DNA from: Verrucomicrobiota bacterium | Lineage (GTDB): Bacteria; Verrucomicrobiota; Verrucomicrobiia; Opitutales; Opitutaceae | Direction of reading: 5' to 3' | Length of the DNA: 64,000 nucleotides | NCBI GenBank assembly: GCA_016235555.1 | Contig: JACRKC010000115.1 | Span: 82,033-146,032 of the forward strand | Part shown: piece after piece, positions 9,231 through 19,500 of the stretch | How the letters are laid out: the number at the start of each line of letters is the position of its first letter | Numbering within the stretch: the first letter of the stretch is position 1 | Made by a program: the position numbers and the translations under genes | The notes under the pieces: model-generated | Told to the model about the DNA's origin: nothing | The model's input: only the letters and a program-made list of their open reading frames with translations | Database searches by the model: none

Positions 9231-11147
9231 TCAACGCGGGGAGCTCCAATACAGCGGCGGCTCGGGCGGCAGCGGAGAGGCGGTGACGCCGTCGCGGCTT
9301 CCGGGCGAGAAGACGACGCCGAGGTCGAGGGTGCCGGAGGCGGGGGCTTGCACCGTGAAGGCAGCCATCACCGTGCCGGGGTTGGGTGAGTCCCACGGGT
9401 TGCGGGATTTGGCCGTGTCCACCAATGCCCAGACGGCTCCCGCCGGTTCATGAATGCGCAGGCGCGCGGTCGCCTTGTGCTGGTGCAGCTCCAAGCTATC
9501 CGAACCGACTTCACCCGGGCGGGCAGTCGTCACCATGCCCCAGCGCACGGCGACACCGGGTTTCAAGCCGGCGAGATGGTCGCGGACGAACACCCGGCCA
9601 TCCGGCAACAGCGCAATGCCCCGGTGAACGGTGGCGGCCTGCCCGGCATAGACGGGACTCATGTCCACCACCGAGTGAGGGAACGCAGGGTCGGTCGAGA
9701 AGCGGACGATGTGCGACCTGCCAGTTACGACCTGGAGCGCGTCGCCGATGACGAGCGTGTTGTGGCCGAAGCTGTTTTGCCGGAATACCACCCAGCGGGT
9801 CGCTTTGTGATCTTCGACAAGCTGATAATCCTCCGCGCCGAGGTCCACCGCCCACCGCTGGCCGTCGGCGTCGAGCACGAAGGAGCCGATGTCCATCTGG
9901 CCGTGCGGCCCCGAGGGCGAGCCGGCCTTGAGGCCGACAAAAACGGCGTTGGGGTCGGTCCACGAACTGCGGTGCAACGCGATCGGCGCCGCGCCGTCGC
10001 CGGTCCAGTGGAGCGGCAGGCGGGTGTAATCCGCGCCGGTGTCGTCCTGCGCCCAGAGCAGCATGAACGGCAGAAAGCGGTTGCCCGGCGATGCGGCGTT
10101 GCCCGGTGCGGCGAGTTCGCGCCGGACGGCCGCCGCCTCGCCCAAAAGCCATTCCGGCCGTCGATAGCGCGCCGCGAACCAATGCACGGCCGGCTCGACC
10201 CAGCGCCCGGAGCTGCCGTCGGCAAAGTTGAACGTCAGGCCGGACGGCCCGGTCGCGAGCGCCAGAAACGCGCCCGTCTGATCGAAGCCCGGAGCCTGAT
10301 CGAGGCCGAAGCTGCGGCCCAGCGCGTTTTCGAGCAGCGCGATGAGGATGACGTTGAACGTGGTGCCGTAGGACCAATAGCCCGGGCCCTCGGGATAGCT
10401 GCCCTTGGGCGCGAACGCCGCCATCGCGCGCGGCACATTCGCGAGCGCGCGGTGAATCGTGAGCGTCGCGGCCTCCCGGTCGTCCTCCAGCACCGCGAGC
10501 GCACCCGCCACCATGCCCGCGTGGCAGACCTGGCCCCAGTTGCTGGCGTTGACGGTCCAGCGGTTGTGCTGGGTGTCGAGCGGCACGCGCACGCCTTTCG
10601 TGAGAATGGTCGCGCGCACGGCGGCCCGCGTCGGCTCGTCGAGCTGGCCATGCAGCCAGTCGTAACCGATCGCCATCGCCAGGGTCATCTCGGCCACGTC
10701 GAGGAAGTGCGCGGGATTCCAATCGGGAAAATCGGCGATGGCGCGCATCTCCCGCGCGGCGCGCTCGGCGTATTTCGAGTCGCGCGTCAGGACAAAGGTG
10801 AACGACAGGGTCAGCAGCCGGCGCAGGGCGCGGCGGGATTGCGCGAGCATCCGCCGGCCGATGAGTTCGCGTTTGATGGGCGCGATGCCGAGCATCGCGT
10901 CGGCGTCGCGGCGAATCCGATCCGCGATCGCGGCGATGCCCGGCTCACGCCGCACGCGCTCGCGCACGCGATCCCACTCGCCGGGGCGCACGAGCAGCCG
11001 CGGGCGCGGCAACTCGAGCGGCTGCACGAGCGCGCGCACCTCCGCCTCCGTGGTCGTCGGCGGATAGATCGTGTTGTCAGCCGCTCGCGCCGGAAACAGG
11101 GCGACGCCCAGCAGCAACAGCGGAACCGTTCGAGGGAGGCGTTTCAT
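9231..11147 (-). CDS. Heparinase II/III-family polysaccharide lyase-like protein
   Basis: The frame is open upstream to 11321, but the ATG at 11147 starts directly at a Sec signal peptide (MKRLPRTVPLLLLGVALFPARA), giving 638 residues. An alpha/alpha-toroid region contains ASNWGQVCHAGMVAGA and YPEGPGYWSYGTTFN, both characteristic of the family. The C-terminal beta-sandwich has GPHGQMDIGSFVLDADGQRW and QNSFGHNTLVIG. The Tyr in the YW(S)Y block and the His in GPHG are candidate catalytic residues by family analogy. Members cleave uronic-acid polysaccharides such as heparin, alginate or related glycans. It follows the fusion gene by 14 bp. Confidence 0.88.
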   Translation of the reverse strand: MKRLPRTVPLLLLGVALFPARAADNTIYPPTTTEAEVRALVQPLELPRPRLLVRPGEWDRVRERVRREPGIAAIADRIRRDADAMLGIAPIKRELIGRRMLAQSRRALRRLLTLSFTFVLTRDSKYAERAAREMRAIADFPDWNPAHFLDVAEMTLAMAIGYDWLHGQLDEPTRAAVRATILTKGVRVPLDTQHNRWTVNASNWGQVCHAGMVAGALAVLEDDREAATLTIHRALANVPRAMAAFAPKGSYPEGPGYWSYGTTFNVILIALLENALGRSFGLDQAPGFDQTGAFLALATGPSGLTFNFADGSSGRWVEPAVHWFAARYRRPEWLLGEAAAVRRELAAPGNAASPGNRFLPFMLLWAQDDTGADYTRLPLHWTGDGAAPIALHRSSWTDPNAVFVGLKAGSPSGPHGQMDIGSFVLDADGQRWAVDLGAEDYQLVEDHKATRWVVFRQNSFGHNTLVIGDALQVVTGRSHIVRFSTDPAFPHSVVDMSPVYAGQAATVHRGIALLPDGRVFVRDHLAGLKPGVAVRWGMVTTARPGEVGSDSLELHQHKATARLRIHEPAGAVWALVDTAKSRNPWDSPNPGTVMAAFTVQAPASGTLDLGVVFSPGSRDGVTASPLPPEPPLYWSSPR

Positions 11148-11161
11148 CGCGTGGGCGGAAA

Positions 11162-13714
11162 TCAACGGGAGGAAGGCGTGCCGCGCAGGTGCCGGTCCAG
11201 AAATTCGTAGGCGGCCTGGCGCTGGGCGTCGGGGAAATCGTGGCGCGCCTCGGGGGACAGGATCTCCAAGTTGCCCGCGGCGCCGAACAGCTCGTAAACC
11301 GGCCGCGCCGCGGCTTGGCATCTCAGCACGCCCGGATGATCGAAATAATCATCGCTCAGCGGGGCGTTGGTGAACACCGGCCGCGGCGCGAGCGCGGCCA
11401 GCAGCTCCGGGAAATCGAACGGCACCTGCTGCGCGTCGTCGCCGTAAACCGTGCGGATCCGCCGCAGATGCTTGTCGATGCCCCAGTTTTTCAGGTCGCC
11501 GCCGCCATACTTCGACGCGGCGTAGTCGGCGAAGGCGTTGTAGCCGGCGCTCGACACCATGACCTTCACGCGCGGATCGAACAGGCCGAGGAAGAGCGTG
11601 TTGTAGCCGCCCAGCGAATGCCCGATGGAGCCGATGCGCGCGATGTCCACCTCCGGCAGGGTTTCCAACACGTCGATGGCTCGCATGTGGTTCCACACGC
11701 CCTTCATCGCCGCGGTCGCGTAGCCGCGCTCGTGGGGATCGTATTTTTGATCGGGCGCGACGTTGTAGCGCTTGCCGTGGTAAAGGCCGTTATACCAGTA
11801 GTCCGGCGCCAGGACGACGTAGCCGCGCTCGGCGAGTTCCTGCGCGTAGTATTGTCGCCGCGTTGCGCCGGCATCGAGGACAGTTCCCACCTTTTCGACC
11901 AACCCCACGACGAGATCCTTTCCTTTGGAGTTGGTCCCATGCAGCGCGAGAATCGCGGGCGTCTTACCGCGGAGTTTCTTCGGGACCAGGAGGAACGACT
12001 CGACCCGGTCATGCAGATCGACGTTGTAGGCGATCTTGCGGCGGACGAACGAGCCGCAGTCCACCTCCTCCAGCACTTGCAGGTCGAGCGGCACGCGGAA
12101 CGCCGCGCCCGGCAGCGGCCCCATCGCCAGCTCGACGTGGGCGACGATTTGCCGGCGGCGCGCCTCCCAGTCCACGGGCGAGGTGATGCGCCGCTCGCTC
12201 CCCTGCCCGTCCGTCGTGACGAGCAGCCGGCTGCGATCGAACGGCACGGGCTCGAGCGGGGGCGGTTGCCCGGCGGAATGCGCAACCGCACGCCGGATGA
12301 GCGCGGTGAGCTCCACTTCCATTTTGGGATCGAAGCGACCGGGGAGCAGGTAGATTTTGTGCGACAGGTCGGACTCGTAGCCGCCTTCCTGGATGAGGCG
12401 CGCCGTGGGGATGTAGGACGACACCTCGTTGGCGTAGCCGATGGTCATCGCGTGCTTCGTCGCCGGCAGGCCGCGGGCGAACGCGCCCCAGTCGGCGCAG
12501 ACCTCGCCCTCCATCGCGACGATCGTGAGCTCGCCGAGCTGCCACGACTGGACCGCGTAGTCGAAGTCGCGGCGCGCATCGGGGAACGCGAGCATCTTGC
12601 GCGCCCACCAGGTCGTCGCTCCGGTGAGGCTGCCGTCGAGCGCCAGCTTTTTGATTTCCTCCTGGCCCGGTCCCGCCTGAAGGCTGAGCTTGCCGCGCAC
12701 GAGCACCCCACCCAGCCGGGCGTCGAGCGGCTCCAACGGCAGGCTGGTTCGGATACGCGCGAGAATCGCCTGCGCCAGCGCGAGCCCCGCCTCGTGGCTG
12801 CGTTCGAGGCTGGCCGCAAACTCGTGGCGGCCGGTCGCGGGATCGCGGTAGACGACCTTGGCGTCACCACCGGCGCCGTTGACGAACATGGCGCGGCAAT
12901 CCTCCAGGTCCGCTTCGAGCTTGCGCCGCATCGCGCCGGGATAGTCGGGCGACCACTGGTTGAGTTTGCCCAGGCTAGTGGGATGGCACGCATGGCCGAC
13001 CACGATCACCTGGCGGGGCGACGTCTCGCGGCGCACGCGCAGGATCGGCGTGTGGCGGTCGTAGCTGCCAGCCGGATTGACGGCCCACTGGATGCCCTGC
13101 GCGCCCGGCAGGCGGCGGTTCATGCCGATCTGGGCCTCGGTCCAGCCATACGCGACCTCGGCCGGCGCGAGGTTTTTCAGCGCGCGATCGGCGAGATCGA
13201 GCAGCGTCGTCTCGAGGAAGCCGAGATACCAGATGTTGGGATCGCCGATGGCGGAGCCGGTGCGGAAGTTGACCGCGGGGGCCCAATGCGTGTGCGAAGC
13301 GGAGAAGCACACGTTTTCCCCGGGGATGCCGTGCGCCTTCGCGATCTTGTGGCGCACGGCGTCGATCGTGATGCGGCCGAAGCCGAGCAGGTCCGCGGTG
13401 AACAGGATCGCGCGCTTGCCGTCCGCATCCTCGAGGGCGAGCGCCTGCGCCAGCAGCGGCGACTCCGATCCCTCCATGATCCGCGACCCGCCAAATCCCG
13501 CCGGCATGACGGGCATGCCGGGCTTGGGCGTGATGTCGGCTTGCGCAAACCCGGCCTTCCAAGGGCCGGGCGATCCGGCGCCACCCGGTGGAGCCGCGGC
13601 GGCTGCGGCGGACGCGGCGATCACGAGGAAGCAAAACGCGTGGAAAACCAGGACCGGAACGGCTGCCCTCCACGCGCCGAACAATCTGGGTGAGGTTGGC
13701 GTGGGTGCGCTCAT
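11162..13714 (-). CDS. Two-domain secreted enzyme: ceramidase-like domain fused to an alpha/beta-hydrolase esterase
   Basis: The start is the ATG at 13714, which overlaps the upstream stop as ATGA; this gives 850 residues and a signal-anchor-like N-terminus (VPVLVFHAFCFLVIAASAAA). Residues about 50-490 are ceramidase-like (AGFAQADITPKPGMP, SASHTHWAP, FVNGAGGDAKVVY). Residues about 500-850 form a dienelactone-hydrolase/acetylxylan-esterase domain with LALHGTNSKGK and the elbow GHSLGG at 698-703 (Ser700). The C-terminal histidine in ARHDFP completes a plausible triad. The esterase half is closely similar in layout to the stand-alone protein at 15501-16520 (shared LHGTN, AELAERG, GHSLGG, PFDF, APRP, HDFP segments), pointing to duplication and fusion. 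Confidence 0.85.
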   Translation of the reverse strand: MSAPTPTSPRLFGAWRAAVPVLVFHAFCFLVIAASAAAAAAPPGGAGSPGPWKAGFAQADITPKPGMPVMPAGFGGSRIMEGSESPLLAQALALEDADGKRAILFTADLLGFGRITIDAVRHKIAKAHGIPGENVCFSASHTHWAPAVNFRTGSAIGDPNIWYLGFLETTLLDLADRALKNLAPAEVAYGWTEAQIGMNRRLPGAQGIQWAVNPAGSYDRHTPILRVRRETSPRQVIVVGHACHPTSLGKLNQWSPDYPGAMRRKLEADLEDCRAMFVNGAGGDAKVVYRDPATGRHEFAASLERSHEAGLALAQAILARIRTSLPLEPLDARLGGVLVRGKLSLQAGPGQEEIKKLALDGSLTGATTWWARKMLAFPDARRDFDYAVQSWQLGELTIVAMEGEVCADWGAFARGLPATKHAMTIGYANEVSSYIPTARLIQEGGYESDLSHKIYLLPGRFDPKMEVELTALIRRAVAHSAGQPPPLEPVPFDRSRLLVTTDGQGSERRITSPVDWEARRRQIVAHVELAMGPLPGAAFRVPLDLQVLEEVDCGSFVRRKIAYNVDLHDRVESFLLVPKKLRGKTPAILALHGTNSKGKDLVVGLVEKVGTVLDAGATRRQYYAQELAERGYVVLAPDYWYNGLYHGKRYNVAPDQKYDPHERGYATAAMKGVWNHMRAIDVLETLPEVDIARIGSIGHSLGGYNTLFLGLFDPRVKVMVSSAGYNAFADYAASKYGGGDLKNWGIDKHLRRIRTVYGDDAQQVPFDFPELLAALAPRPVFTNAPLSDDYFDHPGVLRCQAAARPVYELFGAAGNLEILSPEARHDFPDAQRQAAYEFLDRHLRGTPSSR

Positions 13715-15504
13715 CTTAGTGCAGCTCCTCCCGCCGGCCCCCCGGCGCGAACGAGCCGGACGACGGCATCGTGGCCCGTCCACGGTGCCGTCAGTTCGAT
13801 GCGTCCACCGCCCTGGATGGCTGCGCCGCGGGCGCTCGCGCCGTCATGGGGCCGGAACCACTCGACCGCGAATCGTCCGGCGGCCGCGCTCAAATCGAGC
13901 CAGAGTCGCGCGGTGCACGTCGCATCGGCGCGCACGGATTTGCCCGCGGAGACGCTGTTCGGATGGTAGATGAGGAACTCGTCGGCGCCGCGCCGCATGA
14001 GCTTGGGGGCATCGGCGGCGACCCGGCCGTCGGCGTCGCGCACCAGCGCCGGCGCCACCTCGAAATCCGACAGCTCGACCCGGCGCGCGGAAAAATAGTC
14101 GCGGATCACGCGCACCGAATCGAGGCCCACGAGCGGTCGCGTGTGGGTGTAAGGCGGGCGATTGCGCCACGGCGCCGGCGCCGGGCGCGTGCCCGTCTGG
14201 CTGTAGGGATGCAGGACCCACCAGCGGCCGCCGTAGTTGGCCGAGCCGTCCGAGAGCAGCCAGCTCCAGAAAAGCCGCCGCTGGAAATACCGCATGTCCT
14301 CCGGATCCCGATCGAGCGGGTGGTCCTGCTCGTAGCGGTCCTCGCCCAGGAAGACCGGCTTGGCCGCCGCGCGATACGGCGCGAGCGCCGCCGCCCCGAG
14401 GTCGTAGTTGTTCTCGAGGTGCACGTAGGTCGCCCACGCTTCGTTTTCGAAATGAAACGGGACGGTGCGCGCGGGGCCGGTGGAGAAAGGCTGAAGCCAC
14501 GGCGCGTGCTGGCGGAAGAACTCCCCGGTCTCGCGCGACGCAGCGATGTTCTGCGGGAACTGCAGCGCATTGCCGCCGCCCGGGATTTCCGGCGCGCCGC
14601 CCGGCACCGCGACAGGCGCGTAGTGCGCATCGTTGAAGGCAAGCCACATGATCTGAGGGAAGGCGGCGAAACGCGCGACGAAGTGGCGCAGCAGCCGCTC
14701 CTTTTGCGCCGACGTGAGCGTCGCCCAGAAGCGCGTGTCGGTGCGGTAGCGCTCCAGCGGAAAAAGGATCAGCTGCACCGCCGCGTCCGGATGGTGATCG
14801 AGCAGCCAGCGCAGGCGGCGATCCGACTCCTGCAATAGATCGAGGCGCACGCGATCGCGCGATTCCTCGAAAAGGCCGGACCAGCCCTCGATGCCATCCG
14901 CGACCGACGGGGGCGAGAGCGGCGGGGCCTTCGCGAGCCAGCTGCGAAACGACGTGATGCCGTGGGCGACCGCGTCGCCCACGTAATCCTGAAAATCCCG
15001 GAAGGTGATCTCGCCGCCCAGATTGTCGCGCGTGGCGAGGAGGAGGTAGGCGGTGTCATTCAGGTTCAGGAACCAGCGCCCGTCCTCGGTCATCCATTGG
15101 CGCGGATTTTTCGGATGGATGAGCAGCCGCCCGCGCAGCTTCGAGTCGGCGGCGCGAAACACACCGCGCTGATCCGCCAGCGCGCGGTCCGTCGCGCACT
15201 GCGACGACCAGCGCCACTCGCCGGGCTCGCTCACGTAGACGCGCGCGCGCCACGTGTTCGCGCCGTCGAAGAACGCCGACACGGTATTCGCGTTGGCCGC
15301 GCCCGACGGTGGCGTGAAGGTCACGATCGCGATGGTGTCGAACGGATTCGCCACCGCGCCGTCGCCCCTGAGCGCGATTTCGTGGACGCCGAACTTGGCG
15401 GCGGTCGCGCCGGCATCGGTGAAGTTCGCGGCGACCGCGCTCGCACCCAGCCACGAGCCCAGAAAAAACAGCGCGGCGCGGCGAATCGGTTTTGTCGTCA
15501 TCAT
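13711..15504 (-). CDS. DUF5060/DUF4038 (apiosidase-like) glycoside hydrolase, secreted
   Basis: A 597-residue protein with signal peptide (ALFFLGSWLGASAVA). Residues about 30-110 resemble the Ig-like DUF5060 domain (HEIALRGDG, NPFDTIAIVTFTPP, VYVSEPGEWRW). The DUF4038-type barrel follows, opening with the characteristic GRWFLNLNDTAYLLL and containing the candidate acidic residues in LAFNDAH and FLGEDRYEQDHP. A C-terminal beta-domain (about 500-597) resembles the putative collagen-binding module. DUF4038 was renamed apiosidase-like after GH140 enzymes that remove apiose from rhamnogalacturonan II; substrate transfer to this protein is inference. Its start overlaps the upstream esterase gene stop (ATGA), and its own stop overlaps the fusion gene. 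Confidence 0.75.
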   Translation of the reverse strand: MMTTKPIRRAALFFLGSWLGASAVAANFTDAGATAAKFGVHEIALRGDGAVANPFDTIAIVTFTPPSGAANANTVSAFFDGANTWRARVYVSEPGEWRWSSQCATDRALADQRGVFRAADSKLRGRLLIHPKNPRQWMTEDGRWFLNLNDTAYLLLATRDNLGGEITFRDFQDYVGDAVAHGITSFRSWLAKAPPLSPPSVADGIEGWSGLFEESRDRVRLDLLQESDRRLRWLLDHHPDAAVQLILFPLERYRTDTRFWATLTSAQKERLLRHFVARFAAFPQIMWLAFNDAHYAPVAVPGGAPEIPGGGNALQFPQNIAASRETGEFFRQHAPWLQPFSTGPARTVPFHFENEAWATYVHLENNYDLGAAALAPYRAAAKPVFLGEDRYEQDHPLDRDPEDMRYFQRRLFWSWLLSDGSANYGGRWWVLHPYSQTGTRPAPAPWRNRPPYTHTRPLVGLDSVRVIRDYFSARRVELSDFEVAPALVRDADGRVAADAPKLMRRGADEFLIYHPNSVSAGKSVRADATCTARLWLDLSAAAGRFAVEWFRPHDGASARGAAIQGGGRIELTAPWTGHDAVVRLVRAGGPAGGAALR

Positions 15505-16520
15505 GTCAGCACCTTTTCAAGGAACGCGTAGGCGCGCCGGCGCACCTCCGGGGGAAAATCGTGCGGGCCGTCCGGATGCTCGACGGTGATCCCGTCCGGC
15601 GCACCGAGCAGCGCATAGACCTCGCGCGCCGCCGCGACCAGGCGATCGACGCTTTGCCACCGGAAGTTGGAGTCTTTCAGCGGTGCGTTCACAAAGATCG
15701 GGCGCGGGGCGGACGCGGCGAGCAGGTCGTTGAAATCAAACGGAATCTCCTCGAGGCGCCCGCGATACTGCGCCAGCCGCGGCATGTAGAGATCCTGACA
15801 CCAGCCCTTGCCGCGCTCCCAGTATTTCGGGTCGCCGCCGAAGTAGTCGCGAAACGAATCGAACCCGCAGCTCGTCACGACCGCCTTGATGCGCGGCTCG
15901 AAGACCGCGGTGTAGATCGCATTGTGCCCGCCCAGCGAATGCCCGATCGCGCCGTAGGCGCCGTGCTTCGTCTCCGGCAGCGAATCGAGCAGATCGAGCG
16001 CACGGACGTTGTCCCAGATCGCCTTCATCGTGCCGCCGGCGTAGCCGAGTTGGAAGATGTCCGGCTGATACTTCGCGAGGCGCGGGTAGTTCGGCGCGAT
16101 CGTCACGAAGCCGCGCTCCGCCAGCTCGCTCGCATACTGCCGGTTCGGCGTGGTCCCAATGCCCTGGATCACCGAGCCGTGGCCGACCGTGTTGTTCGTG
16201 CCGTGCAGGCACAGCGCGGCCGGCGCGGGCTTCCCGGCGAGTGCGGATTTCGGGAGGAGCAGGTAGGCGGGCGTGCGCGAGCCGGGCTCGCTGGCATACG
16301 TAATGAGCCGGCGCACGTGGCTGCCGCAGTCCACTTCCTCGCCCATCCGCACATCGAGGGCGCAGCGTTTCTCGTCGCCTGGCAACGGCCCCATGATCTC
16401 CTGCGCCGCGGCGAGGATCTGCGCGCGGCGCTTCGGCCAGCCGGCGCGCGGCCCCGGCGTTTGCGCCCGGGCGGCGACCGCGGTCGCGGCGAGGAGTTGG
16501 AGGAACGTGCGGCGTCTCAT
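15501..16520 (-). CDS. Tat-exported alpha/beta-hydrolase, acetylxylan-esterase/dienelactone-hydrolase type
   Basis: A 339-residue protein with leader MRRRTFLQLLAATAVAARA. The oxyanion segment LCLHGTNNTVGHG (about 103-115) and the elbow GHSLGG at 193-198 identify Ser195 as nucleophile; His in GPHDFPPEVRRRAY near the C-terminus is the likely triad histidine. It is a paralogue of the C-terminal half of the fusion at 11162-13714. The predicted job is removal of ester decorations from a plant polysaccharide in the periplasm. The stop overlaps the start of the DUF4038 gene by 4 bp, consistent with coupled translation. Confidence 0.85.
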   Translation of the reverse strand: MRRRTFLQLLAATAVAARAQTPGPRAGWPKRRAQILAAAQEIMGPLPGDEKRCALDVRMGEEVDCGSHVRRLITYASEPGSRTPAYLLLPKSALAGKPAPAALCLHGTNNTVGHGSVIQGIGTTPNRQYASELAERGFVTIAPNYPRLAKYQPDIFQLGYAGGTMKAIWDNVRALDLLDSLPETKHGAYGAIGHSLGGHNAIYTAVFEPRIKAVVTSCGFDSFRDYFGGDPKYWERGKGWCQDLYMPRLAQYRGRLEEIPFDFNDLLAASAPRPIFVNAPLKDSNFRWQSVDRLVAAAREVYALLGAPDGITVEHPDGPHDFPPEVRRRAYAFLEKVLT

Positions 16521-16552
16521 GGCAGGGGTTCAGCGCGAGGTGACGGCCAGGT

Positions 16553-19500
16553 TCATTGGAGGCTGCGGAGGAACGCCACGAGGTCGGCAAGGACTTTCGG
16601 CTCCACCGCGCGATCGAGACCGGCCGGCATGAGCGACATGGCGACCGGCTCCAGTTTCGCGATGGCGGAACGCGGCACGGCATTCTCCCGACCGTCGGCG
16701 GTCAAGACGACGATGCTGTCGGCCGTCTCCCGCGGAATCGTGCCGGTCAGGGAACTGCCGTCCCGCGTATTGACCTGAAACGCCTCGTAGCCACGCGCGA
16801 TGATGGCGCTCGGAAAGCTGATGGCTTCGAGCAGATCGCGGGAGGTTCGGCTCCGGCCGATGTGGGTAAGATCCGGCCCCAGCACGCCGCCCGTGTCGCC
16901 AACGCGATGGCAGGTCAGGCACGCGCCCGCACCGGAGAGAAACGCGGCGCGGCCCCGCGCCGGATCGCCGTCAGCGGTCAGGTTTTCGAGTTCCGTCACG
17001 CGGCTGTCCTTGGCGTTGTTTTGACCCGTGATCTCGGCGATCATGCGCGCGGCGTTCTCGTGTGCGGGCGGAGGGAATCGGAGGAAAATCGCGTTCAAGC
17101 TCTGCTGCGTCACGCCCCAGCGGCCAGGCGAACGCTCGAGCTGTCCGAGCAGACGGGCGCCCAGCTCCGCATCGGCCGGTCCGCGCTGAAACGCGCCAAG
17201 CAGTTGCTGCAGTTCGACCGGGCCGGCCGCCGGCATCACGTCGATCAGCTTCAGCAATTGGGCGCGGCTGAGTTTTGCGCCCGCCAGCACCGTGGCGCTC
17301 TGGAGTCGCGCGTCGGCCGTCCCCCCGCGCACAAACGGATCGAGCAGCAGGTCAAACGAAGCGGCCTCCATCTCGGAGTCGGCCCCGGCGGCGAGTCGCA
17401 ACGCCGTCATCCGCAGCGCGGCCGGCCGGCCGGCGTCGCGGCCGACGTCCTGCAGCGCCGACGTGAACCCGCGCTGGCGGTGCGCGGCAATAGCGCGCAG
17501 CGCCGCCTGCGCGCATCGCGCATCGGACGAACGCAGCGACGACACGAGCAGTTCGCGCCAGCTCTCGTCCCAAGCTTCGGTCGCACCTGCAATCGCGTCG
17601 AGCAGCACCACCCGATCAATCGCGGTCCCGGACGACGAACGCAGCCAATCGCGCACTTCCGGGGCGGGCAGATACGCGGCGACCAGCCGGGCGACGATCT
17701 CCTTCGTGGCGGGCTCCGGCGGCCCGCCGGCCACGACGGCGAGAAACTCCGCCGCGGCGCCGCCCCACTCCGGGTGGCAGACGGCGATTTGCAGCGCCGC
17801 CGAGCGCAGCGCCGGCTCCGGATCGCGCAGCGCGGCGAACACGGGCGCGGCCCCGAGTTTCCCGCCCTTGCTGGCATCCAACGCGATCAGCGCGGCCCGG
17901 CGCACCAACGGCTCGCGCCGGCTGAGCAGTGCCTGGGTTTCGTCCGGCGCGTCGATCTCGACGAGCGCGTAGGTCAAGGCGTGGGTGAGGATCGGATCGC
18001 GCGGGGTCGCCGCGGCGGCGGCCAGGGCCGGGACGGCCTTAGGACTCCGTAGGCGGCCGAGCGCGCGCGCCGCCTCGCGTTGCACAGCCGGCGCCTCGTC
18101 GCCCAAGAGGGCGAGCAGCGGTTCGGCGGCGTCACGATCGGTGGTGATGAACACGCTCTGGCACGCGGCCACACGGATGCGCGCGTCGGAATCCCGCAGC
18201 GCGCGGCACGCGGCGGACTGCGCAGCGGGCGAGCCGATGCGGGTGAGCGACCACACGGCGTTGCTGCGGGTGAGGTAGTCGCCCCGCTCGAGCGCGCGGG
18301 CGAGCGCGGGCACCGCGGCGTCGCCACGCCGCGCCAGCCCGGCGAGCGCGCGGTCGCGCACGACCATCCGCGGGTCGCCGAGCAGCGCGGCGAGCGACTC
18401 GGGCGAGTTCGCCTGCCACGCGATGGCGTTTCCCCGCGGATCGGCGGGCGGTCGCGCGCCGCTGCGGCGGATGCGGTAGATGCCGCCCGTGATCTCCGTG
18501 CGCGACAGGACCGAGGTCGGACAGCCGCGGCGATACCACGCGCCCGTGTCGATCACGAGAAGGCTGCCGTCGGCGTCCTCGAAGACGTCGGTGAAGTGGG
18601 CGCCGTCCGCGACGGTCTTGGCGAACTCCTGCGCGGCGCCACGATAGGTGGAGCCCGTGCGCTGGAGCGGCACGCGCATGATGCGGCGCGTGTTGAATTC
18701 GGCGTGGAAGAGATTGTCGCGATACTCGTCGCCCCAGGACGCGGTGCGCGGGAGGGCAAGACCGGCGGGCGCGACGTGCCCGAGGAACGCGACCGTCGGC
18801 AGCAGTTCGCCGGTGCGCGTGAACTCGGCGAGGATGGGCAGGCGATCGGTGCGCGGATACACGCCGCCGTGGACCCAGTGCAGGATCGCATCGTTGCGCG
18901 GCCCGCTGAGGACGATGTTCGCCGTGCCGAACATCTCGCCCTCCTGGTTGAAGGCCACCTCCACCGGGTTGTCCATCCCGCCGCCGGCATGCACCTGGAT
19001 GTCACTGCCGTCGGGACGGCACGACCAGATCCGCGCGCCCATGCCCTTCGACACGAGCGCGCCGCCGGCGTTCTGATAGACCTCGTGGCCCCGGGCTCCG
19101 TTGGTCCAGTAGAGCCGGCCGTTGGGATGGATGAACGGCCCGTGAATATCGGCGGCGTTTCCATTTGCCCGGAAGCCGGTCGCGATGAGCGTCCGCGTTT
19201 CCGCCCGGCCATCGCCGTCGCGATCCTCCAGCCGCCAAATCCCGGGGATCGAGGCGACATACAGGGCCCCCTCGTGCCAGGCCGCGCCCATCGGATAGGC
19301 GAGCTGGTCGGCGAACACCGTGGAGCGATCGAAGATCCCGTCGCCGTCGGTGTCCTCCAGCAGCGTGATCCGGCTGGGGAGCTGCGCCAGCAGCTCCTTT
19401 TCGTCGAGATTCACGCCGGCGTTTTCCGCCACGAAGAGCCGGCCGCGCTCGTCGAAGGTGCCGAGCATGGGAAAGGTGACGAGCGGCGGCAGCGCCACGG

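Noticed and set aside
9450..11210. 586-codon open frame on the plus strand
   Set aside because: Shadow of the heparinase II/III-like gene, without motifs or signal peptide.
11189..13693. 834-codon open frame on the plus strand
   Set aside because: It is antisense to the ceramidase-esterase fusion and has an Arg/Gly/Ala-rich composition with no domain pattern.
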